A stretch of DNA of 64,000 bases from Bacteroidales bacterium. GTDB lineage: Bacteria; Bacteroidota; Bacteroidia; Bacteroidales; FEN-979. This document shows positions 1-8,054 of the stretch, one piece after another. The notes beneath the pieces are model-generated. The model saw only the letters and a list, made by a program, of their open reading frames with translations, ran no database searches and was not told the origin of the DNA. The stretch covers positions 62,001 through 126,000 of the forward strand of contig JALNZC010000001.1 of NCBI GenBank assembly GCA_023229525.1. Reading direction: 5' to 3'. The number at the start of each line of letters is the position of its first letter. The first letter of the stretch is position 1. A program made the position numbers and the translations under genes.

Positions 1-281
1 GAATTGAAAGCGCCACATAATCCGCGGTTGGATGTAATAATTACCAGGAGGATTTTTTCCTGCTTGCGAACCTGGGCAAATACATTTTCATCGGAACTCT
101 CAATGCTGGCACTCAGGTTTTGCAGGATTTCACGCAACTTTGCAGCATATGGCCTCAACTTTATAATGGCGGTCTGGGCTCTTCTGAACTTAGATGCCGC
201 CACCATTTTCATGGCATTTGTGATTTGCTGCGTCGATTTTACCGATGCAATCCGAATACGTACTTCCTTTAATCCGGCCAT
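1..281 (-). CDS. atpG: ATP synthase gamma subunit, 5' part only
   Basis: The central rotor shaft of the F1 sector of F-type ATP synthase, which couples c-ring rotation to the catalytic sites. The reverse strand reads from an ATG at 281 as MAGLKEVRIRIASVKSTQQI, followed by TNAMKMVAASKFRRAQ. This is the classic gamma N-terminal helix (R-I-x-S-V-x-S-T-x-Q-I-T-x-A-M-K-M-V-A). A short TSNRGLCGAFN block near the window edge is also typical of the family. Only about 93 codons are present and the gene runs off the left edge. It begins 9 bp after the atpA stop, so it is the next gene in the atp operon. Confidence 0.95.
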   Translation of the reverse strand, partial: MAGLKEVRIRIASVKSTQQITNAMKMVAASKFRRAQTAIIKLRPYAAKLREILQNLSASIESSDENVFAQVRKQEKILLVIITSNRGLCGAFN

Positions 282-290
282 GTCCCTGAA

Positions 291-1880
291 TTATTTCTTT
301 TCCTCGTACTTACGGGAAATCTCCTTACATATCTGTTCCATGGTTTTAACATCTTCATCAAGAAGTTGGCCTGATTTCAGATTTTTAAGGATCCCGGGCT
401 GGTTGTGTTCCATATACGAAAGGTATTCAACTTCAAAATTATGGATGTTTCGTACAGGTACATTTCTCAACAGACCACGGGTTCCGCAGAAGATGATGGC
501 AATTTGCTTTTCGACCGGCATGGGCGAATATTGTGGTTGCTTGAGGATTTCCACATTGCGGGAACCTTTATCCAAAACGGCCTTGGTGGCAGCATCAAGA
601 TCGGATCCGAATTTGGAGAATGCTTCAAGCTCACGGAATTCTGCTTGATCGAGCTTCAGGGTTCCGGCGACTTTCTTCATCGATTTGATTTGTGCATTTC
701 CGCCAACACGGGAAACAGAAATTCCGACGTTGATGGCCGGGCGAATACCGGCATTGAAAAGCGGGGTTTCCAGGAAGATCTGTCCGTCGGTGATGGAGAT
801 CACATTTGTAGGGATATAGGCCGATACGTCTCCGGCCTGGGTTTCGATAATGGGTAATGCCGTGAGCGAACCGCCGCCCTTTACCATATCGCGGATAGTG
901 TCGGGCAGATCGTTCATTTGACGGGCAATTTCATCGGATGAAATAATTCTGGCTGCCCTTTCCAGGAGGCGGGAGTGAAGGTAAAATACATCGCCAGGAT
1001 AAGCTTCACGTCCGGGGGGACGACGGAGCAGCAGGGACACTTCCCGGTAAGCAACAGCCTGTTTTGAAAGGTCATCGTAAATAATCAGCGCGGGTCGTCC
1101 GGTATCTCTGAAAAATTCCCCGATAGCAGCTCCTGCAAAAGGAGCATAAAATTGCATGGCGGCAGGGTCGGAAGCAGTAGCGGAGACAACCACGGTATAT
1201 TCCATTGCGCCTTTTTCTTCCAGTGTTTTAACAATATTGGCAACGGTAGAACCTTTTTGACCGACTGCCACATAAATGCAAAACACGGTTTCACCTCTGG
1301 CGTGAAATTCTTTTTGGTTGATGATAGTATCAATGGCAATGGCTGTTTTCCCTGTTTGGCGGTCGCCGATGATCAGTTCGCGCTGACCCCGTCCGATAGG
1401 GATCATGGCATCGATGGGCTTGATACCGGTTTGCAATGGCTGATTCACCGGTTGACGGAAAATAACACCGGGGGCTTTCCGTTCCAATGGCATTTCATAG
1501 CGTTTTCCTTCAATCTTTCCTTTACCGTCAAGAGGTTCTCCCAGTGTATTGATGACACGTCCGAGTAACCCTTCACCTGCTTCTATGGAAGCGATCCGGC
1601 GTGTGCGCCTTACTATATCTCCTTCCTTGATTTCATAAGATTCACCAAGCAAAACGGCGCCGACATTGTCCGCTTCAAGATTGAGTACGATGGCTTTCAG
1701 TCCGTTTTTTTCAAACTCGATCAATTCTCCCGATTCAGCATTGTTCAAGCCATAAATCCGGGCGATACCATCACCCACCGTAAGCACGGTGCCAACCTCT
1801 TCAAGTTCTTTTTCACTTTGATAACCGGCCAGTTCTCTGCGAAGAATCGCAGTAACTTCCGCGGGTTTAATCTCAGCCAT
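291..1880 (-). CDS. atpA: ATP synthase F1 alpha subunit
   Basis: The non-catalytic nucleotide-binding subunit of the F1 hexamer on the cytoplasmic side. The 529 residues include the Walker A motif GDRQTGKT at 172-179 and the VSRVGG segment whose Arg (about 391) is the arginine finger for the neighbouring beta site. At 529 residues it is slightly longer than the E. coli protein (513); part of the excess is a stretch around residues 314-345 (SSDEIARQMNDLPDTIRDMV). The ATG at 1880 follows atpH by 23 bp and atpG follows 9 bp downstream, so it is an internal operon gene. Identification is secure. Confidence 0.98.
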   Translation of the reverse strand: MAEIKPAEVTAILRRELAGYQSEKELEEVGTVLTVGDGIARIYGLNNAESGELIEFEKNGLKAIVLNLEADNVGAVLLGESYEIKEGDIVRRTRRIASIEAGEGLLGRVINTLGEPLDGKGKIEGKRYEMPLERKAPGVIFRQPVNQPLQTGIKPIDAMIPIGRGQRELIIGDRQTGKTAIAIDTIINQKEFHARGETVFCIYVAVGQKGSTVANIVKTLEEKGAMEYTVVVSATASDPAAMQFYAPFAGAAIGEFFRDTGRPALIIYDDLSKQAVAYREVSLLLRRPPGREAYPGDVFYLHSRLLERAARIISSDEIARQMNDLPDTIRDMVKGGGSLTALPIIETQAGDVSAYIPTNVISITDGQIFLETPLFNAGIRPAINVGISVSRVGGNAQIKSMKKVAGTLKLDQAEFRELEAFSKFGSDLDAATKAVLDKGSRNVEILKQPQYSPMPVEKQIAIIFCGTRGLLRNVPVRNIHNFEVEYLSYMEHNQPGILKNLKSGQLLDEDVKTMEQICKEISRKYEEKK

Positions 1881-1903
1881 ATGTTCTGTTTTAATTTATT
1901 CCG

Positions 1904-2464
1904 TTATATTTTTTTCTTATATAAATTGATCCTGGCAATTGCGTTTCGCAGGTTTTCAATTTCCCTCCGGATACTGGAATCATATTGCTTATCCTCCCAG
2001 GTAAGAACGAAACCACCAATCAGCGACTCATCAATCTCCGCTTTCAGGTCAATGTCTTTCCCGGAGTACTTTGCCATCAGATCCAATACATATTTCCGGA
2101 TATCAGGGTCAGGTAATACGGGTGATTTAAACTGAACTGTAAGTATGTTTTTATAATTTTTGTAAAGTTCGACAAGCTTTGTTGCAATCAATGGGATAAA
2201 TGACTCTCTCTTTTTACGAACCATGATAAGAAGGTAGGTCAGGGTGATTTGATGAATATTGTTTTTAAAAATCTCCCGGATTATGGTTCGTTTTTTTTCT
2301 GTGCTGATAATTGGACTGTTCAGTAATAAACAAAGTTCCCGGCTGTTTTCACAGGTCTGAGAGATCAGTACACTGTCCTGGTATACCTCTTCCAGTAAAT
2401 TTTCCCCGATGGAAATTTCAAGCAACGCCCTGGCATATCGTTCTGCCACCAACGAAATATTCAT
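1904..2464 (-). CDS. atpH: ATP synthase delta subunit (peripheral stalk)
   Basis: Encodes the 186-residue delta/OSCP-type subunit that joins the top of F1 to the b-subunit stalk. The start MNISLVAERYARALLEI matches the family N-terminal helix (Y-A-x-A-L). The C-terminal part has the usual K-A-E-I-D-E-S-L-I-G-G-F-V-L segment (residues about 140-154). It begins 4 bp after the atpF stop and ends 23 bp before atpA. Its position between b and alpha is the standard order and supports the assignment even though delta sequences diverge fast. Confidence 0.95.
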   Translation of the reverse strand: MNISLVAERYARALLEISIGENLLEEVYQDSVLISQTCENSRELCLLLNSPIISTEKKRTIIREIFKNNIHQITLTYLLIMVRKKRESFIPLIATKLVELYKNYKNILTVQFKSPVLPDPDIRKYVLDLMAKYSGKDIDLKAEIDESLIGGFVLTWEDKQYDSSIRREIENLRNAIARINLYKKKI

Positions 2465-2468
2465 CCGG

Positions 2469-2963
2469 TCAGTTGAATTTAATTTCTTTTAGTAACTCCC
2501 TGACGTATTCTTCCTGTCTCTTCGGATCGGATAGTTCACGTTGTAAAATGAATCTGGCCAAGGTCAGTGAACTTTCGGCAATCTGATTTTTAAGTTCCGT
2601 CATGGCCGCCATTTTTTCATTGTTGATGCTTTCTTTTGCAGACGCAACGATCCGCGCAGCCTCTTCTCCGGCTTTCAGGCGGGCTTCTTCAATGATCTTA
2701 TCCTTGATTTTCCGGGCTTCATTCAGGATTGCGTCACGGTCATTTTTCGCTTCCTGTAACAACTCTTCATTACCTGCCCTCAACTGTTTCATCTCTTCCC
2801 GTGCCTGGTTAGCAGCATTCAGCGCTTCATGGATTGAGGTTTCCCTTTCTTTAAGCGACTGAAGGATCGGTTTCCAGGCAAACTTCCCCAGGATATATAT
2901 CAGAAATAAAAAGGCAAGGGTCATCCAGAAGATTAGGCCCAGTCCCGGAGTGATTAATTCCAT
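2469..2963 (-). CDS. atpF: ATP synthase F0 subunit b
   Basis: A 164-residue peripheral stalk subunit. One N-terminal membrane helix (about residues 8-27, GLGLIFWMTLAFLFLIYIL) is followed by a long charged coiled coil rich in Ala, Glu, Lys and Arg, ending in QRELSDPKRQEEYVRELL. This is the normal b-subunit architecture and length. It lies between atpE (82 bp upstream, with an intervening hairpin) and atpH (4 bp downstream). Only one b gene is visible, so the stalk is presumably a b2 homodimer. Confidence 0.97.
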   Translation of the reverse strand: MELITPGLGLIFWMTLAFLFLIYILGKFAWKPILQSLKERETSIHEALNAANQAREEMKQLRAGNEELLQEAKNDRDAILNEARKIKDKIIEEARLKAGEEAARIVASAKESINNEKMAAMTELKNQIAESSLTLARFILQRELSDPKRQEEYVRELLKEIKFN

Positions 2964-2997
2964 ATCCGATAGTTTTAATTTTTTAACTCAAAATAAA

Positions 2998-3036
2998 GTC
3001 CTTAACGAATCAACCAAACGTTGATCCGTTAAGGAC
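2998..3036 (-). terminator. hairpin between atpE and atpF
   Basis: Arms at 2998-3014 and 3020-3036 pair over 17 bp with one mismatch around a 5-nt loop; each arm ends in GTCCTTAACG or its complement. On the transcribed (minus) strand the stem is followed by a T-rich stretch (TTTATTTT). It therefore resembles an attenuating terminator or an RNA 3'-end stabiliser placed after the ring subunit gene. That role is inferred; the inverted repeat itself is plain. Confidence 0.75.
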
Positions 3037-3045
3037 CTGCTGCCT

Positions 3046-3306
3046 TTAAATGAAAAGGATCAGCAAACAAACAACAATAGCGAAAAATGCTACCCCTTCG
3101 ACCAGTGCGGCTGCAATAATCATGTTGGAACGGATATCGCCAATGGCCTCTGGTTGACGTGCAATGGATTCCAGCGCACTTTTACCGATATTTCCAATAC
3201 CGATCCCCGCACCAATTACAGCAATCCCGGCGCCCAAACCGGCACCCATTTTTGCGATGGCGGCGAAATCACCGGCCAGCTGCAACAAAATAGCTAATAA
3301 TGACAT
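3046..3306 (-). CDS. atpE: ATP synthase F0 subunit c (rotor ring)
   Basis: An 86-residue hairpin of two membrane helices that forms the ion-carrying ring. The Gly-rich helix 1 (GAGLGAGIAVIGAGIGIG), the polar loop with the conserved R-Q-P (residues about 50-52), and a helix 2 with the ion-binding Glu in AALVEGVAFFAIV are all visible. The residues after that Glu are Gly-Val rather than Ser/Thr-Thr, and helix 1 lacks the Gln seen in Na+ rings. A proton ring is therefore the better guess. Length is normal for the family. Confidence 0.96.
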   Translation of the reverse strand: MSLLAILLQLAGDFAAIAKMGAGLGAGIAVIGAGIGIGNIGKSALESIARQPEAIGDIRSNMIIAAALVEGVAFFAIVVCLLILFI

Positions 3307-3334
3307 AATCTGGTGTATTTAGGTTACTACTAAA

Positions 3335-3380
3335 AAAATTCAAAACTTAAAACTCAAAATTCAAAACCAAAATAAAAAAC
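3335..3380. repeat. heptamer array, unit AAAA + variable three
   Basis: About six tandem 7-bp units (aaaattc, aaaactt, aaaactc, aaaattc, aaaacca, aaataaa) between atpE and atpB. The AAAA core is constant and the remaining three bases vary. It belongs to the set of short arrays with different unit sequences spread over this window. Confidence 0.7.
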
Positions 3381-3398
3381 CATTTCTTCATTCTCAAA

Positions 3399-3453
3399 TC
3401 GTCCCTCGTCCTTCGTCCCTCGTCTTTCGTCCATCGTCCTTCGTCCCTCGTCC
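3399..3453. repeat. heptamer array, unit TCGTC + variable two
   Basis: Eight consecutive 7-bp units of the form tcgtcNN, where NN is cc, ct, cc, tt, ca, ct, cc and ct. The array abuts and slightly overlaps the atpB stop codon (3453-3455). It lies only about 20 bp from the AAAA-type array at 3335-3380, so two unrelated unit types sit side by side. Confidence 0.85.
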
Positions 3454-4604
3454 TAATGGTGTTGCGGTTCTAACAATGCCAATCCAAAATAAAGAGCCGA
3501 CAATAAGGTAAAAACATAGGCTTGTATAAAAGCCACCAGCAATTCAAGAAGATTCATGAAGAGCATAAAGGCAACCGACACAACGGATACCCCAAGTCCC
3601 AGCGCTGTACTGATTGCTCCAAAAATAAAAATCAGACTGACGAATCCGAGCACGATGATGTGTCCCGCCGTGATATTGGCAAAGAGTCGGACCATCAATA
3701 CAAAGGGTTTGGTAATAATTCCGATTATTTCAACCACTGGCATCAATGGAATGGGGAATTTCAACCACCATGGAACACCCGGTGTATTTACAATATCCAC
3801 CCAGTAATGTTTATTTCCGTGCATGGTCGTGAGAATAAAAGTAAATACGGCCATTACCAGAGTCACTGTAATGTTACCGGTAACATTGGCACCTCCCGGG
3901 AAAAACGGAATGAGTCCGAACAGGTTATTGAAAAAGATAAAAAAGAATACGGTCAGGAGATAAGGCATGAATTTCTCATAATGTTTTTCTCCTATAGAAC
4001 TCTTTGCAATATCATCGCGGATAAAAATGATCAAGGGTTCAACCAGCGATTGTAATCCTTTGGGAGCTTGGTTTTTGTTACGCTTATAAGCATTTGCGAC
4101 GGAGATAAAAATGAGCATCAGCAAAAATGAGCTGATAAAAATCGCCAATACTGTCTTTGTGATCGAAAAATCGTAAACTTTGGGCTCTGATATATTGTTA
4201 ATCCCTGATTCCATATGAACGATCTTGCCTTTCCCGGATCCTTCATTACCCAGTCTGAACCCTTGATAAGAATGGGTTTCGTTATGAAACCGGTTGGAAG
4301 AGAAACAATAAAGTTGCCCTTTATAAAGAAGAATAACCGGTAAGGGGATCGTTAATTCAAGGCTGCCGATTTCCGCCACATGCCATTCGTGATTATCCAC
4401 TACATGCTCCATGATCATGTCGCCGGCATTGAACTTGCCTTCTCCTTTTTCCTTTGCCGGCGGATTGGAAATACTATCACGTGAAGGGATCAGCATGGAA
4501 TGATCCTGTGACCATGCCTGTTTCCCACTTCCGGTATTTGCCAGGATAACCAGAAACACCATGGCGCTTATACAGAAATAAAAGGAAGATTTCTTCGTTA
4601 TCAT
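3453..4604 (-). CDS. atpB: ATP synthase F0 subunit a
   Basis: The stator membrane subunit that carries the proton half-channels. The C-terminal 230 residues hold the usual multi-helix core, including the segment MVRLFANITAGHIIV with the essential Arg and the C-terminal LLVAFIQAYVFTLLSALYF. The N-terminal 150 residues form an extension with a signal-like hydrophobic start and a soluble part (DNHEWHVAEIGSLELTIPLP). This is characteristic of Bacteroidetes subunit a and explains the length of 383 residues against about 270 in E. coli. It is the first atp gene here: no atpI, atpD or atpC lies upstream. Confidence 0.96.
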   Translation of the reverse strand: MITKKSSFYFCISAMVFLVILANTGSGKQAWSQDHSMLIPSRDSISNPPAKEKGEGKFNAGDMIMEHVVDNHEWHVAEIGSLELTIPLPVILLYKGQLYCFSSNRFHNETHSYQGFRLGNEGSGKGKIVHMESGINNISEPKVYDFSITKTVLAIFISSFLLMLIFISVANAYKRNKNQAPKGLQSLVEPLIIFIRDDIAKSSIGEKHYEKFMPYLLTVFFFIFFNNLFGLIPFFPGGANVTGNITVTLVMAVFTFILTTMHGNKHYWVDIVNTPGVPWWLKFPIPLMPVVEIIGIITKPFVLMVRLFANITAGHIIVLGFVSLIFIFGAISTALGLGVSVVSVAFMLFMNLLELLVAFIQAYVFTLLSALYFGLALLEPQHH

Positions 4605-4667
4605 TAATAAACTTAATACCCGTTAAGGCATTGCGAAATTAGAAATAAATTATGAAAAGATGAAAAG

Positions 4668-5036
4668 TTACTTTTTAGGCGAAGCAGGCGTATTCACGTA
4701 CAGATGGACATAAAAATCAAATCCTGCATATAGCTGGGTAGCACCATAATCTTCCCAGTGTTCGGTGTCATAATAATAAAATCCCGGAGGAAGATCACCA
4801 AAATAAACCAGTCCAAAATTGTTGGTCCATGCATTTTTTACATAAATTCCTTGTTTAAGGTTGGTGAGACTCGTAGCAAGATATACCTGTTCGTTAGGTA
4901 TTACCGAACCATCAGATGGATTATAAACGGTTACGGTCAGTGTTCCAAAGGTGGGATCCGAGTCGGTACAGGAGGATAAGGTGAGAAATCCGGCAATCAA
5001 CATCACTGTGCTTAAAAAAAGAATCTTCGTTTTCAT
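4668..5036 (-). CDS. small predicted lipoprotein
   Basis: A 122-residue protein with a clear lipoprotein signal: hydrophobic stretch LFLSTVMLIAGFLTLSSC with the acylated Cys at 23. The mature part (TLTVTVYNPSDGSVIPNEQVY, then NNFGLVYFGDLPPGFYYYD) looks like one small beta-sandwich of the carboxypeptidase-regulatory or prealbumin type, in which a short anchored domain ends with an aromatic 'PPG.YYY' turn. It ends 63 bp before atpB on the same strand and could be co-transcribed, but no functional link to ATP synthase is evident. The specific role is unknown. Confidence 0.7.
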   Translation of the reverse strand: MKTKILFLSTVMLIAGFLTLSSCTDSDPTFGTLTVTVYNPSDGSVIPNEQVYLATSLTNLKQGIYVKNAWTNNFGLVYFGDLPPGFYYYDTEHWEDYGATQLYAGFDFYVHLYVNTPASPKK

Positions 5037-5140
5037 GATAGATCAAGTTAAGGATTATCTGTGGCAAAAATAGACAATTTTCCTTTTGTAACCAAAAGAC
5101 AATTTCTTCGTCTTAATGCTCTGTAAAAGGGTAAAATCAT

Positions 5141-5148
5141 TACTTTTG
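5141..5148 (+). promoter_or_regulatory. candidate -7 box for the TolC operon
   Basis: TACTTTTG fits the Bacteroidetes sigma-ABfr -7 consensus TAnnTTTG and lies 12 bp before the first ATG (5160), or 48 bp before the preferred ATG at 5196. No good -33 TTG is visible. Confidence 0.4.
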
Positions 5149-5195
5149 AAGCCGTTTATATGGACAAATCAATCATTGAAATTAAAATCCGTACC

Positions 5196-6650
5196 ATGTT
5201 TTTGCATCGATCTCATTCAGGTTTGTTGGCCTTGATTCTTTTTATGCTGCTGTTTATTGGGAAAACAGGCATGACACAAAAAATATGGACATTGGAAGAT
5301 TGTATCAACTATGCCCTGGAAAACAACCTTGATATCCAGAAACAGGTTCTGATGGTGGAATCGAATAAAAAAACACTTTTACAAAGTGCCCTCAGCATGT
5401 TACCCGATTTGAACGCCAATGGTACCAATGTCTGGAATTTCGGACAAACCATCGACCAGTACACCAACACCTTTGCGACCAACACCGTTCGTTCGAACAA
5501 CTTTTATCTTCAAAGCGGTGTCACGCTTTTCAACGGTCTCCAGAAACTCAACACGGTGAAACAAAACCAGATCAATGTATTGGCCAGCAAATACGATCTG
5601 GATGTCCTGAAAAACAATATTTCGTTGTCTGTTGCGGGTTATTATCTTGATATCCTTTTCAACCGGGAATTGCAGGATGTGGCCCGGGAACAACTAACAA
5701 TTACTACTTCACAGGTCGACCGGATCCAAAAAATGGTGGATGCCGGCTCTACTGCCAAAGGCGATTTGCTTAATATTCAAGCCCAAAAAGCTGCGGAAGA
5801 ACTCGCCCTGGTGGAAGCAGAAAACCAGCTTTATATTTCCAATCTTTCATTACAGCAATTAATTGATCTGCAGGTCTCGCGTGATTTCCAGGTGGAGAAG
5901 CCGGCATTGAAACCTGTGCAGGCTCCCAAAGATCTGATCACGCCGGAAATTATTTATGAACACGCCCTGAAAGCACGTCCGGAAATACAGGCTGCGGATT
6001 TGCGCGTTCAATCGGCCAGGAAATCGCTTGCAATTGCCCAGGGTGTGTTGTATCCCAGTCTGACTTTTGCCGGGTCGTGGGGTACCGGTTACTCAGGCGC
6101 AGCACAAGAAGTGGATCCCAATGTGAATCCCATAGTCAAGCTCGAAAAAATCGGTATAACCCAGATGTCACGGGATACGGTTTTGGGCTATTACAGAAAT
6201 TATTCATACCGGACAACCTCCTTTAATGATCAGCTCCATCAGAATGAGAATCAATCCGTTGGTTTTTATTTGCGGGTTCCAATATTCAATGGCTGGTCAG
6301 GACGAAATTCCATCAACCAGGCAAAAATAAACCGCGCCCAGTCAGAACTCGATCTGGATATCAAAAAAAGGGATTTGCGTAAGCTTATCGAACAAGCTTA
6401 TGCCGATGCCGTCGCTTCTCTCAAGAAATATAATTCCTCCGAAGAAAAAGTAAAAGCCCAGCAGGAATCCTTCAAGTATACACAACAAAAATTCGATGTT
6501 GGCATGATGACCTCCTTCGATTACAACAACAGCAAAAAAGATCTTACAAAGGCACAATCCGACCTGCTCCAGGCCAAATATGATTTCATTTTCAAAACAA
6601 CTATTCTCGATTTTTACATGGGAAACCCTATCCGGATCGATCGCGAATAG
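5196..6650 (+). CDS. TolC-family outer membrane efflux protein
   Basis: A periplasm-spanning outer-membrane channel of the OEP/TolC family. The preferred ATG at 5196 gives a clean signal peptide (MFLHRSHSGLLALILFMLLF, with mature protein from about QKIW). An in-frame ATG at 5160 would add 12 charged residues before it. The mature protein starts WTLEDCINYALENNLDIQ, the typical first OEP helix, and two OEP repeats follow (roughly residues 40-230 and 260-480), including the conserved LYPSLTFAGSW and VPIFNGWSGRNSI segments. It is the first gene of a plus-strand operon with the membrane fusion protein 21 bp downstream. The inner-membrane pump is not in this operon. Confidence 0.9.
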   Translation: MFLHRSHSGLLALILFMLLFIGKTGMTQKIWTLEDCINYALENNLDIQKQVLMVESNKKTLLQSALSMLPDLNANGTNVWNFGQTIDQYTNTFATNTVRSNNFYLQSGVTLFNGLQKLNTVKQNQINVLASKYDLDVLKNNISLSVAGYYLDILFNRELQDVAREQLTITTSQVDRIQKMVDAGSTAKGDLLNIQAQKAAEELALVEAENQLYISNLSLQQLIDLQVSRDFQVEKPALKPVQAPKDLITPEIIYEHALKARPEIQAADLRVQSARKSLAIAQGVLYPSLTFAGSWGTGYSGAAQEVDPNVNPIVKLEKIGITQMSRDTVLGYYRNYSYRTTSFNDQLHQNENQSVGFYLRVPIFNGWSGRNSINQAKINRAQSELDLDIKKRDLRKLIEQAYADAVASLKKYNSSEEKVKAQQESFKYTQQKFDVGMMTSFDYNNSKKDLTKAQSDLLQAKYDFIFKTTILDFYMGNPIRIDRE

Positions 6651-6671
6651 CTGCATAAAAAACAATTATCC

Positions 6672-8051
6672 ATGACCGTTAAAAAATCCAGAAAAAAATT
6701 GTGGATCATCATCGCCTCAGTAGTGGTGGTGGCCATCATCGTGATCGTTGCCGTCATTAAAGGAAAGAGCAACGAAGGCATTAAAATTGCCACAGAAAAA
6801 GTGGTGAAACGAACGATCATCCAAACTGTGTCATCCAATGGAAAGATTCAACCGGAAAAAGATATAAAGATCAGCCCATATATTTCCGGAGAAGTAGTGG
6901 AACTCTATGTGAAAGAAGGAGAACAAGTCAAGAAAGGTGACTTTCTGGCTAAAATTGATCCGGAGATTTATATTTCCCAGTTCGACCAGAGTGAAGCTTC
7001 TCTCAATACGCAAAAAGCCAACCTGGCCAATTCAAAAGCCCGGTTAGCCCAGATGACCGCCCAATTCGAAAATGCTAAGCTCATGTTCGCACGTCAGGAA
7101 AAACTGTTCCAGCAGAATGTTATTTCCAAAGCCGATTATGACCAGGCCAAAGCTTCATTCCAGGTTGCCCAGGCTCAGGTATCAGCCGCAGATGAAGATA
7201 TAAACGCTTCTGAATTTATGGTGAAGAATTCCGAAGCCGCCCTGAAACGTTCGAAAGAGGATCTTACCCGTACAGCCATCTTTGCTCCCAACGATGGGAC
7301 TGTTTCCAAACTCGGCGTTTTAAAAGGTGAGCGGGTTACCGGCGCTTCCCAGTTTTCAAGCGGGACAGAAATCATGCGGATTGCCAACCTCAATGAAATG
7401 GAAGCCCAGGTGCAGGTCAATGAAAATGATATCGTGCGAGTTACCATGGGCGATACTGCGCTGATTGAAGTTGATGCCTACCTCAACCGCAAATTCAAGG
7501 GAATTGTTACCGAAATTGCCACATCGGCCAATACCACTGGTGTGAGTGTCGACCAGGTTACCAATTTTAATGTTAAAATCCATATCCTGAAGGATTCCTA
7601 TAAAGACCTGCTGATCGGGAAAGGCCCCGATTTTTCTCCTTTCCGCCCCGGTATGTCCTGTACCGTCGAAATCCAAACCGAAACAGCCGAAAACGTACTT
7701 ACCGTTCCGATCCAAGCGGTGACCACACGGATTGCCCAGGACAGTCTCCAGAAGATGAATGAACAGAATAAAGCAAAAAAACAAGAAGGCGATCATGATG
7801 TGGATGTGATAACCAACCAAAAGAAAAATGAGAAGATCCAGGAATGTGTTTTTGTCCTCAGCGATGGAACCGCAAAAAAAGTGAATGTTAAAACCGGGAT
7901 CCAGGATAACACCTATATCGAAATTCTTTCCGGGTTAAAAGACAATGTCGAGATCATCACATCGCCATATACCGTTATTTCAAAAACCCTTAAAGATGGC
8001 GACAAAGTAAAAAAAGTCGATAAAAAAGATTTATTCAGCAAGGAGAAATAA
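6672..8051 (+). CDS. membrane fusion protein (HlyD/MacA-like adaptor)
   Basis: The periplasmic adaptor of a tripartite exporter. The 459 residues have an N-terminal membrane anchor (about 10-30, IIIASVVVVAIIVIVAVI) and then the split lipoyl domain (KIQPEKDIKISPYISGEVVELYVKE and later FAPNDGTVSKLGVLKGERV). Between them is a long alpha-hairpin rich in Ala, Gln and Lys (about 105-195), followed by a beta-barrel domain and a charged C-terminal tail. The form resembles MacA rather than RND adaptors. It sits between the TolC-like gene and tsaB, 3 bp before the latter. MacB-like ABC or RND genes are absent, so the substrate and pump are unknown. Confidence 0.88.
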   Translation: MTVKKSRKKLWIIIASVVVVAIIVIVAVIKGKSNEGIKIATEKVVKRTIIQTVSSNGKIQPEKDIKISPYISGEVVELYVKEGEQVKKGDFLAKIDPEIYISQFDQSEASLNTQKANLANSKARLAQMTAQFENAKLMFARQEKLFQQNVISKADYDQAKASFQVAQAQVSAADEDINASEFMVKNSEAALKRSKEDLTRTAIFAPNDGTVSKLGVLKGERVTGASQFSSGTEIMRIANLNEMEAQVQVNENDIVRVTMGDTALIEVDAYLNRKFKGIVTEIATSANTTGVSVDQVTNFNVKIHILKDSYKDLLIGKGPDFSPFRPGMSCTVEIQTETAENVLTVPIQAVTTRIAQDSLQKMNEQNKAKKQEGDHDVDVITNQKKNEKIQECVFVLSDGTAKKVNVKTGIQDNTYIEILSGLKDNVEIITSPYTVISKTLKDGDKVKKVDKKDLFSKEK

Positions 8052-8054
8052 TGC

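Noticed and set aside
4..648. Plus-strand 214-residue frame at the left edge
   Set aside because: It runs antisense to atpA and atpG, whose protein sequences are unmistakable.
3522..4055. Plus-strand 177-residue frame across atpB
   Set aside because: Antisense to the conserved membrane part of atpB; very His/Lys-rich composition typical of shadow frames.
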